DNA from: Planctomycetaceae bacterium
Lineage (GTDB): Bacteria > Planctomycetota > Planctomycetia > Pirellulales > Pirellulaceae
Assembly (NCBI GenBank): GCA_018658605.1
Contig: JABHUV010000314.1
Coordinates: 1 to 16,326 of the forward strand
Length of the DNA: 16,326 nucleotides
Direction: 5' to 3'
The notes beneath the pieces are model-generated. The model saw nothing but the letters and a program-made list of their open reading frames with translations, was not told where the DNA came from and did not search any database. Below, one piece after another: positions 1 through 6,286 of the stretch. The translations under genes and the position numbers were made by a program. The first letter of the stretch is position 1. Each line of letters starts with the position of its first letter.

Positions 1-1326
1 CTATCTCTACCTGGATTGTTGCAAGCTCGAGCAGAAGCCACTGCAACTGGTAAACCGATGAGTAATGGTAAGAGTGTTATATTGTTGTGGATGGCAGGTG
101 GTCCAAGTCATATTGATACTTGGGATCCAAAACCAGATCGCCCGTTTGAAAACAGAGGACCATTTGGAGTCACTAGCACCACAATTCCAGGCGTACAAAT
201 ATGCGAACATTTGCCACGGCAAGCTGCCATGCTGGACAAGCTTTCGATTATTCGCAGTGTTGATTGCCGCGGCAGTAGCCATCAGCCTAATAAAGTGATG
301 CAAACAGGAAATCGTAACGCAGCGCCGCGAACCAATCCTCGGGGACATCTCTATCCCAGCTTTGCTTCGATCATCGCTCGTGAAAAGGGCGCTAATCAAT
401 CTGGCATGCCGGCTTATGTAGCATTTGAAAAACACGCATCCCATGTCGGTAAAGCTGGTTACCTCGGAAAACAATACGATCCGTTTCTAGCCAATCAAGC
501 ATGTCGACTGCCTGTGTATTCCAATGTTGGAGTCGATTCTGGAAACCTTTCCGGTGCAAATTTATTTTCAATGCCATCCGGTTTGAGTTTGGAACGAGTC
601 CACAACCGGCGCCTGTTGTCACGTCAATTCGATAAAATACGAACAGGTTTGGATTTGAACGGTTCGATGGAGGCCTTGGATGTCTACAACCAACAGGCCG
701 CTGATATGATTCTCGGGCGACGGGCCCAAGAGGCATTCGATATTAATCAAGAACCACAGCAGGTTCGCGATCGCTATGGAAAACATTTGTGGAGCCAACA
801 AGTTCTGCTAGCGAGGCGACTTGTAGAATCCGGCGTCAGTTTTGTTACGCTTGACTTAAGTTATCACACCGCCTCAGGGACCTGGGATAACCATGGCATC
901 CCCGGAGGAGTCTACGGCGGCATTTCAAAAGGATTGAAACCACTGTTAGATTTATACGACCATTTCCATACGACGCTAATCGAAGATCTCGAAGAACGTG
1001 GAATGTTGGACGATGTGCTGGTTATTTCAATGGGTGAATTTGGCCGTACGCCCAACATTGGCACTCAAGGCAGTACCGATGGACGCAACCACTGGCCCGT
1101 CGTTATGAGTATGTGTCTCGCCGGCGGTGGCATGCGACATGGACAGGTGATCGGCTCTACCGAAAAAGATGGTAGTGAAATTCGCACTCGGCCTGTTACT
1201 CCCGGTGACATCGGAGCAACCATTTATCGGCACATGGGTGTGCCGATAGACGTCCACTATCATGATGATAACGGACGACCGATTGCTTCAATAATAGATG
1301 GAGATCCCATCAGCGAGCTATTTTAG
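1..1326 (+). CDS. DUF1501 family protein, 5' end cut by the window
   Basis: DUF1501 proteins are exported planctomycete proteins with an alkaline phosphatase/sulfatase-like fold; their substrate is unknown. The frame is open to base 1, and the first visible residues (LSLPGLLQARAEA) read like the end of a Tat signal peptide with cleavage after ARA. The true start should therefore lie upstream of the window, and the in-frame TTG at 16 is not a likely start. Family motifs are clear: a nucleophile-side block LLWMAGGPSHIDTWDPKPD (about nt 88-138), WDNHG late in the protein, GEFGRTPNIG (nt 1033-1062) and GRNHWP (nt 1081-1098). The stop is TAG at 1324-1326. The second DUF1501 protein of the window has WDTH where this one has WDNH. 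A DUF1549/DUF1553 gene commonly precedes such genes, but that part lies outside the window. The family call is firm; enzymatic activity is not shown. Confidence 0.93.
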   Translation, partial: LSLPGLLQARAEATATGKPMSNGKSVILLWMAGGPSHIDTWDPKPDRPFENRGPFGVTSTTIPGVQICEHLPRQAAMLDKLSIIRSVDCRGSSHQPNKVMQTGNRNAAPRTNPRGHLYPSFASIIAREKGANQSGMPAYVAFEKHASHVGKAGYLGKQYDPFLANQACRLPVYSNVGVDSGNLSGANLFSMPSGLSLERVHNRRLLSRQFDKIRTGLDLNGSMEALDVYNQQAADMILGRRAQEAFDINQEPQQVRDRYGKHLWSQQVLLARRLVESGVSFVTLDLSYHTASGTWDNHGIPGGVYGGISKGLKPLLDLYDHFHTTLIEDLEERGMLDDVLVISMGEFGRTPNIGTQGSTDGRNHWPVVMSMCLAGGGMRHGQVIGSTEKDGSEIRTRPVTPGDIGATIYRHMGVPIDVHYHDDNGRPIASIIDGDPISELF

Positions 1327-1486
1327 TAGAAGATCCACCTCTAAATCAGGTCTTCAAGTCGGTTATCGGTTTGTACGTTGTATAACGTTTGTAATGGCCA
1401 CAATAAAAAAGCAAAATAATTCAAGGTCAGCGCGTCGATATCGAAAAAGCTAAATAGTTTTTTGTCGATCGGCGAATGGATGCGTC

Positions 1487-1521
1487 GAGTCCCGTTAAGG
1501 AACCCTAACGGATTGGGACTC
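1487..1521 (+). promoter_or_regulatory. Leader hairpin just before the protease start codon
   Basis: GAGTCCC (1487-1493) is the exact reverse complement of GGGACTC (1515-1521). Inside it GTTA (1494-1497) pairs with TAAC (1506-1509), leaving an 8-nt loop (AAGGAACC-like, containing AAGGAA) and a 5-nt bulge (GGATT). The outer stem ends 5 nt before the ATG at 1527. The only purine-rich Shine-Dalgarno-like stretch nearby is in the loop, about 25 nt from the ATG, which is too far for normal use. The structure could control translation of the protease, or be a protein-binding operator. It has no T-tract, so it is not a typical terminator. The pairing is visible in the sequence; the role is inferred. 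Confidence 0.45.
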
Positions 1522-1526
1522 CCATC

Positions 1527-2903
1527 ATGAAGAAAAAAATAACTTTCGTATTTGTCGTTACCATAATTTTGCTGGCGTTTTCACACGCTCACAAAGCCTT
1601 GGGGCAATCGTCTCCGAATGCTGTTAATCCCCCCACAGGACAGCCGCATCCGGCCGTAGCCCGTATTCGATCACTGGAATCCAATGCCACTTCATTTGGT
1701 TCCGGTACGCTGATTTACCAGCAAGGCAAACAAGGTATTCTAATTACCAATTATCACGTCATTAAAAATGCACAAGATGATATTCTTGTGACATTTCCAA
1801 GTGGCTTTCGTTCGTCTGCTAAGGTCGTCGCGTCCGATCCCCGCTGGGATCTCGCGGCCCTACTGATCTGGGCTCCGAAAATCCAACCGGTCATGATCAC
1901 TGATAACCCAGCTAAGCCTGGAGATACATTGACGATTGCAGGTTATGGTTCGGGACGGTATCAAGCATCTTCGGGCATCTGTTCCCAATATGTTTCACCG
2001 GGAATAAATCAACCTCGAGAAATGGTAGAGTTACGTGCCGTTGCGAGGCAAGGAGACTCCGGTGGTCCAATTTTCAATCAAAACGGAGAACTGGCTGGGG
2101 TGCTCTTCGGTGCCGGTTGGCGTACAACGGCCGGCAGCTATAGTGGCCGAGTCAAGAATTTCTTACTGCCCGTTGTGACTCGCATGCAGCAAGTCCCGCC
2201 ACCCTTAGTAAATGCAGCTCCCACCGTGTTCCCACCAAACCAAAACTCTACGCCTCTGGTAACTAAACCTCAAGCAACAATTACTGGTCTTAACCTTGAA
2301 ACAGAATCTGATGATGATATCGCTGCAGCCGATTCGTATCCAGTACCTGCTCTGGATTCACTTGAATTACAACCCATCGAAACCACAAGTGAATCCGAGC
2401 AAAACGAAGAAAATGAAGCGCTGATCGAAGATGAATTCGCCAAGGCTGCCCTGATGGATGAAAACTTTTTGTCTCAAAATGTATCGGTAGCGTTAGAAGC
2501 TACTGAGCAAGCGGAAAGTAAAAGCATTGAATCTGAAGATGCACAAATCGAGGAACTAGCCGCCGACATGGTTAATAGCGATGTTGCAGCCAAAACGAAC
2601 GAGGAACCTACAGTCGCACCCGTCATTACTGAAACCAATCTAGACGAAACCAGTGATCAACCGAAGGAAGTATCGACGGAACCCATATTAAATAAAACCG
2701 TTGGTACGATGGAAGCTCTGCCAACAGGGCATGCTGCGGATACCGAAGCAACTGGGGATTCTGCAAATGTTTCAATAGACGCTAATCAACTAATAGGCTG
2801 GGAACAACTCGCTGGCGACACGTTGTTGAAGCAAATCCGAACCATTCTTGCAGGTGTCGGTTTCTTAGTAATCGTTGTGCAGCTTGCTCGCCGACGTCAA
2901 TAA
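1527..2903 (+). CDS. Secreted trypsin-like serine protease with acidic linker and C-terminal membrane anchor
   Basis: A 458-residue protein. Residues 1-26 form a Sec signal peptide (KKK, then a hydrophobic core, ending ALG-Q). Residues 40-215 are a chymotrypsin-fold peptidase with all three catalytic residues in order: His77 (TNYHV), Asp108 (RWDLAALL) and Ser178 (GDSGGPIF). Trypsin-like peptidases of this kind cleave proteins outside the cytoplasm. There is no PDZ domain, unlike DegP/HtrA. Residues about 245-420 are a low-complexity linker rich in Glu, Asp, Ser, Thr and Ala. Residues 437-454 are a hydrophobic segment followed by RRRQ, so the mature protein is probably held in a membrane by its C-terminus. 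The ATG start fits the signal peptide; no good Shine-Dalgarno is visible, and a hairpin ends just upstream. The gene converges with the HisA-like gene, 4 nt apart. The peptidase call is firm; its substrate is unknown. Confidence 0.9.
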   Translation: MKKKITFVFVVTIILLAFSHAHKALGQSSPNAVNPPTGQPHPAVARIRSLESNATSFGSGTLIYQQGKQGILITNYHVIKNAQDDILVTFPSGFRSSAKVVASDPRWDLAALLIWAPKIQPVMITDNPAKPGDTLTIAGYGSGRYQASSGICSQYVSPGINQPREMVELRAVARQGDSGGPIFNQNGELAGVLFGAGWRTTAGSYSGRVKNFLLPVVTRMQQVPPPLVNAAPTVFPPNQNSTPLVTKPQATITGLNLETESDDDIAAADSYPVPALDSLELQPIETTSESEQNEENEALIEDEFAKAALMDENFLSQNVSVALEATEQAESKSIESEDAQIEELAADMVNSDVAAKTNEEPTVAPVITETNLDETSDQPKEVSTEPILNKTVGTMEALPTGHAADTEATGDSANVSIDANQLIGWEQLAGDTLLKQIRTILAGVGFLVIVVQLARRRQ

Positions 2904-2928
2904 ATCACTATAAGTTACCGAGTGATTT
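2902..2928. terminator. Hairpin spanning the two convergent stop codons
   Basis: AAATCACT (2902-2909) and AGTGATTT (2921-2928) are perfect reverse complements, giving an 8-bp stem with an 11-nt loop. The left arm includes most of the protease stop codon (TAA 2901-2903) and two bases of the HisA-like stop (TAG on the minus strand, 2908-2910). The position between two convergent genes suggests a shared two-way terminator, but neither side has a long T-tract, so the terminator call is tentative. Confidence 0.4.
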
Positions 2929-3705
2929 GTCCTTCAAATGCGCCGCATTAATCCGTCCATCGTGTAGCGCACTGGCAACTAGAGCATGTTGGCAACCAGC
3001 GGCAGCCAAGGACTTCAGGTCTTGCACACTACGGACACCACCGCCAGAGATAATCTCTAGGTCGGGATATTTACCCGCTAATTTTTTGGTTAACGACAAA
3101 GTCCATACCCCCTGTCCGCCACCTACTGCAGCCACATCAAGGACAATCATCTTTCGGAAACCAATTTCAACTGCCTTGCTCGCTACAGCAAATGCATCCA
3201 TTTGCTGCCACAAACTTGTATCCATGCCTGTATCAGGCACAATCAATTGGCCGCCTTTCAAATCTAAACTAAACACCGCACACGCTGGCCCCACTACCTC
3301 AAACACCTGTTCTAAATCCTGCGGTTTGGGACAACACTCAAGCGCAACAATAACGTGCGCTAATCTATCCAACGGAATTTGGCAGCTTAGCTTTTCTAGT
3401 GCCGTAAGAGTCGCTGTCCCTGCATCAAGCCATACGTTGATTTCCGTGTCAAGTAAATGCGCAATTTCCATAACATTGGCAGCGCCACCCATTATGGCGT
3501 TAAGATCAGCAACATATAAATCCGTAAATCCAAAATGTTGCTGCAAAGACTGACAAATTTCAATGGGTTTCGCGCTATCCGCTAAAACACTATGGATCGG
3601 CTGATAGGAATCTCGCTGGCCTGCTTTGCCATGGACAACTTTGCCATGGAGCAAGTCAATTACTGGGATGACGTTTATTTTTTGATATCTTGTTTCACAC
3701 TGCAC
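2908..3705 (-). CDS. HisA-like (proFAR isomerase-related) TIM-barrel protein
   Basis: A 265-residue single-domain (beta/alpha)8 protein of the HisA/HisF type. Visible marks: VIPVIDLLHGKVVHG (residues 12-26) with Asp17 where HisA has its first catalytic Asp; SLDLKGG with Asp148 near the second catalytic position; and the C-terminal phosphate-binding loops SGGGVRS (220-226) and ALVASALHDG (241-250). It differs from true HisA in the segment LDVAAVGGGQG (189-199), and it is not beside other histidine genes. Related stand-alone HisA-like proteins (COG1411-type) occur in planctomycetes, archaea and methylotrophs; a link to the tetrahydromethanopterin C1 pathway has been considered for such genes, but nothing in this window shows it. 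The start is taken as GTG at 3705; only a weak GACGGA lies upstream. It follows the toroid gene on the same strand after 71 nt. Fold assignment is firm; the reaction is unknown. Confidence 0.82.
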   Translation of the reverse strand: MQCETRYQKINVIPVIDLLHGKVVHGKAGQRDSYQPIHSVLADSAKPIEICQSLQQHFGFTDLYVADLNAIMGGAANVMEIAHLLDTEINVWLDAGTATLTALEKLSCQIPLDRLAHVIVALECCPKPQDLEQVFEVVGPACAVFSLDLKGGQLIVPDTGMDTSLWQQMDAFAVASKAVEIGFRKMIVLDVAAVGGGQGVWTLSLTKKLAGKYPDLEIISGGGVRSVQDLKSLAAAGCQHALVASALHDGRINAAHLKDKSLGNL

Positions 3706-3776
3706 TGAATAGTGTCCGTCATTCGAACGTACTAGGAATAATCCGCAGGATTCGCAAATAAAATTTCGTCCGCTCG

Positions 3777-5381
3777 CTACAGTGGGAATTCATCTTCTGC
3801 TGCTTGCTTTGCATAGATGGGCATATGACGATAATAGACTTCAAGAATCATCGTGGCGAGTGTTGTTGTATATAGACGACCTCCAGAGCGAGCGCCATGA
3901 TCGGAACCAATCGCCCAACTACCCTTGCTGTGCCCATTACCTTTTTCTTGCGACGCCACGAGATAATCACGCAACTCTTGGTTCCAAACGTCCCAGCGTT
4001 TACCGCCAGTGTGACGCATAACTTGTGTGGCGTAATAGTTGAAATACATATTATTTTTAGAAGGCCCCCATTTGGCAAGTTGGTCCACACCACGTTGCAA
4101 TGCGGGTTCTTCCTTTTTCCAACCCATATACATCCGGCATAACAGACCAACAGCCGTTGTTGCTTGTCCCGCTCCGGGTGATGTGTAACCATAAGTTGCG
4201 CCATCACTGGCAGCAACGGAATCTAAAAACTTGTAGCATCCTTGAATCGTAGCAGGTGGAACTTGCAGATACCCCATGTGACCACTTTTGAGTGCCATCA
4301 ACTGCCAGCCAACAACCGATGTGTCCCCCGCTTGCTTAGGTTTATATCGCCAACCACCTCCAATGGGATCTTGTGCGTAAACGATAAAGTTCAACGACAA
4401 CTGAGCCGGAGCCATTAATTGGCGATCCTTAGTCATCGCAAATGCTTCACAGAGCGTAATGGCCGCTAGGCCGTGTGAATACAAACGACCACCGGGATCG
4501 GTTAAGTCACCAGTGGCGCCTTTAACCTTCATCGCTGAAGTCAAATAATACAGCCCGGCTTGAACTTCTTTCCTATACGCACCTTTTTTATGAGTATTGC
4601 CGGCTCCCAAGAACGGCAGCAAAGCCATTGCCGTGGCACCATTCATCGAAGTTTTTAAACTACCAACTTTGCTACAATTACAACGTTGACCGTTCATGGA
4701 ATGATCAAAACTCCAACTCCCATTGTTATTTTGATGCTTTGCAATCCACTGCAGCGCCATCGCAACGGCCGCTTCACTTTGCTTGGTACCACCATAATCT
4801 CGTACCATAACCGCTCGCGCTTCGGCTCCACGTCCAGTAACACCTGAACCAACAACCGATTCGGTAGACGACAGCAAGTCAGTTGTGGGAGCAACTTGAT
4901 CAGCAATTTTTTCAAACTCAACTGCAGCCACTGGGGCTTCTATGTCATCCGCTATTTCAATCTCTTCAACCTCTGTCGCTTCCGATATCGCATCAACTTG
5001 CACTTCAACTTCGACTTCTTCGGTAGGGACATCAATTGGTTCGTCCAAGGCGTCGGTTAAGTCATCAACAATTTCTTCGATGATGTCATTTTTACTCATA
5101 ACCGACGTAAGTGATGGTAATTCTTCTACTTCAAATGGAAGCATCATCAAACCTAGCACCACCAAAATAACCATATGAACAACTAGGCTAAACATCCAAC
5201 TTGGTACTGCTTGAAACAATATAAAGCGGCTCGTATTACCAGCAGTTGCTTCATCGGCCGCTGAGCGTTGCGTGGTAGTAGCATCCGGAGGTGTACTGGA
5301 CACCTCTGTAGCACCGGAATCATCTGAAGTCACAGCTACGTTTTGTTCGATTTTTCCGTTGTCGTCATTCATCTCAGACAT
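3777..5381 (-). CDS. Membrane-anchored alpha/alpha-toroid (prenyltransferase/squalene-cyclase-repeat) protein with TonB-like N-terminus
   Basis: A 534-residue protein. Residues 1-50 are hydrophilic and Ser/Thr/Asp rich. Residues 61-81 (SWMFSLVVHMVILVVLGLMML) form one transmembrane helix containing S65-x3-H69, the spacing of the TonB SxxxH motif. Residues 100-160 are very acidic (runs of Glu, Val, Asp). Residues 197-520 are an alpha/alpha toroid like that of terpene cyclases and protein prenyltransferases, with QW-type motifs (Q217NNNGSW223; Q337DPIGGGW344; GSW 487-489). I do not find the DxDD catalytic motif of squalene-hopene cyclase, so cyclase activity is unlikely. A CNC cysteine pair sits at 234-236. 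Topology would put the toroid outside the cytoplasm. Proteins of this layout are frequent in planctomycetes, and their function is unknown. The start is ATG 5381 (an ATG at codon 4 is an alternative). It may share a transcript with the HisA-like gene. Confidence 0.83.
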   Translation of the reverse strand: MSEMNDDNGKIEQNVAVTSDDSGATEVSSTPPDATTTQRSAADEATAGNTSRFILFQAVPSWMFSLVVHMVILVVLGLMMLPFEVEELPSLTSVMSKNDIIEEIVDDLTDALDEPIDVPTEEVEVEVQVDAISEATEVEEIEIADDIEAPVAAVEFEKIADQVAPTTDLLSSTESVVGSGVTGRGAEARAVMVRDYGGTKQSEAAVAMALQWIAKHQNNNGSWSFDHSMNGQRCNCSKVGSLKTSMNGATAMALLPFLGAGNTHKKGAYRKEVQAGLYYLTSAMKVKGATGDLTDPGGRLYSHGLAAITLCEAFAMTKDRQLMAPAQLSLNFIVYAQDPIGGGWRYKPKQAGDTSVVGWQLMALKSGHMGYLQVPPATIQGCYKFLDSVAASDGATYGYTSPGAGQATTAVGLLCRMYMGWKKEEPALQRGVDQLAKWGPSKNNMYFNYYATQVMRHTGGKRWDVWNQELRDYLVASQEKGNGHSKGSWAIGSDHGARSGGRLYTTTLATMILEVYYRHMPIYAKQAAEDEFPL

Positions 5382-5880
5382 TATATAATACTTTCGAGGT
5401 GTCTTGTGTGTGCGATGTTAGCGTTAGCTATACATGCTCATTCCAGTTGATCTCTTATGCAACAATCATGAAACGATAAAAGTAGCAGAGAGCGTTGTTC
5501 TTATTTTATACGTTCGCCATCAAAAGGATACTAAAAACAACAACTATCACCTATTAAAACTATCGGATTTTTGGATAAAATCAAGCAATTCAATTTTCGA
5601 TTACTACTTAAAAAACGGTTTCACTGAGGAAAAAGTACTCTTCTTTTCACTAATTACGGAAGACACCTTTAAGTCGCTTTTACCCCACCCACTTATTCGC
5701 AAAAAACGTGGTAGTGGAGAAAACCGAAGTTGTCCGGAGATTTCGGTACTTTAGCCCCTGTTAAACAAGCTATAGCACGTCTAAAATGAAAACACGATTG
5801 AGACCAATTTGGTATTTTATGATTTTGTAGCGCTCGCTTAGTTAATAAAAAAAACGAAAAAGGCTTGAAGGACGTAAACC
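5382..5880. other. Gap of about 500 nt, AT-rich, no convincing gene
   Basis: This stretch separates the divergent toroid and rpmG genes and should hold both promoters. An open frame of 106 codons (5434-5754, +) exists, but it has no ribosome binding site, no recognisable motif and the AT-rich Lys/Asn/Ser/Leu composition expected of non-coding sequence. A weak stem ACCGAA/TTCGGT lies at 5723-5728 and 5742-5747. A short palindrome ACCAA-T-TTGGT at 5803-5813 lies beside a possible -10 box for rpmG. I see no tRNA cloverleaf. Confidence 0.6.
5798..5823 (+). promoter_or_regulatory. Possible rpmG promoter with a palindrome in the spacer
   Basis: TATGAT at 5818-5823 matches the sigma-70 -10 consensus at five of six positions and lies 57 nt before the rpmG ATG. 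TTGAGA at 5798-5803 is a candidate -35 box, but the spacer is only 14 nt, shorter than usual. The palindrome ACCAA-T-TTGGT (5803-5813) fills most of the spacer and could be an operator. This is a motif match only. Confidence 0.25.
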
Positions 5881-6039
5881 ATGGCAAAGAAGAAAGCTGA
5901 AACTATTTTCTTAGTATGTGAAGAAACAGGCGATTACAACTACGCCGTTAAGCGAAAATCTGGAGGCGAACGACTGTCGGTTAAAAAATACAGTCCACGT
6001 CTGCGTCGCCACACAACACATGTGGAAAAGAAAAAATAA
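5881..6039 (+). CDS. rpmG: 50S ribosomal protein L33
   Basis: A 52-residue basic protein starting MAKKKAETIFLVCEETGDYN and ending in Lys residues, the usual length and pattern of bacterial L33, a component of the large ribosomal subunit near the E site. Key parts are the GDYNYAVKRK stretch, the KKYSPRLRRHT block and the HVEKKK tail. Only one cysteine (Cys13) is present, so the two CxxC zinc-binding pairs of the zinc form are missing; this is the zinc-independent (C-minus) type. The ATG start is supported by GAAGGA at 5867-5872, 8 nt upstream. The gene is alone on its transcript, with a strong terminator at 6171-6203 downstream. It is a small gene that is easy to miss. Confidence 0.95.
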   Translation: MAKKKAETIFLVCEETGDYNYAVKRKSGGERLSVKKYSPRLRRHTTHVEKKK

Positions 6040-6170
6040 TGTGTGCCAATTTAGGCATGTAATGGTACTCCGTTATCAAATAACCAAGCGATCAAGCGTC
6101 CTTTGTTATATTCAACCGGTGTCACCCTAAAAATCTGACGGACTCACAATTGTTCGCAATACACTATAAT

Positions 6171-6203
6171 AAAGACTCGCCAATTTTCGATTGGCGAGTC
6201 TTT
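6171..6203 (+). terminator. Strong rho-independent terminator after rpmG
   Basis: Positions 6171-6184 pair perfectly with 6190-6203 (14 bp, core AAAGACTCGCCAAT) around a 5-nt TTTCG loop. The right arm ends in TTTT at 6201-6204, followed by GATTTT. It lies about 130 nt after the rpmG stop and before recJ, so it should separate the two genes. The A-run on the left arm means it could also work on the minus strand. Confidence 0.88.
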
Positions 6204-6286
6204 TGATTTTGCAAGCAAGGGGAGCAAGCCACAGGACGGCTTCTACCGACAAATTCAAAAACTAGATCAAGGAAGGCAAGGTAGCA

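Noticed and set aside
1329..1355. Stem GAAGATC/GGTCTTC after the first DUF1501 gene as terminator
   Set aside because: It has a wobble pair, a 13-nt loop and no T-tract.
2927..3553. Open frame of 208 codons opposite the HisA-like gene
   Set aside because: Its residues are the Ser/Ala/Cys/Thr-rich shadow of the minus-strand gene, which has clear fold motifs.
5434..5754. Open frame of 106 codons on the plus strand
   Set aside because: No ribosome binding site, no motif, composition typical of AT-rich non-coding DNA; it lies in a promoter region between divergent genes.
5918..6130. Open frame of 70 codons overlapping rpmG
   Set aside because: It runs out of frame through most of the clear L33 gene, which explains the coding signal here.
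6165..6170. Perfect TATAAT as a recJ promoter
   Set aside because: No -35 box at suitable distance, and it directly abuts the left arm of the rpmG terminator; a start here would fall inside the hairpin. It may still be real but is not supported.
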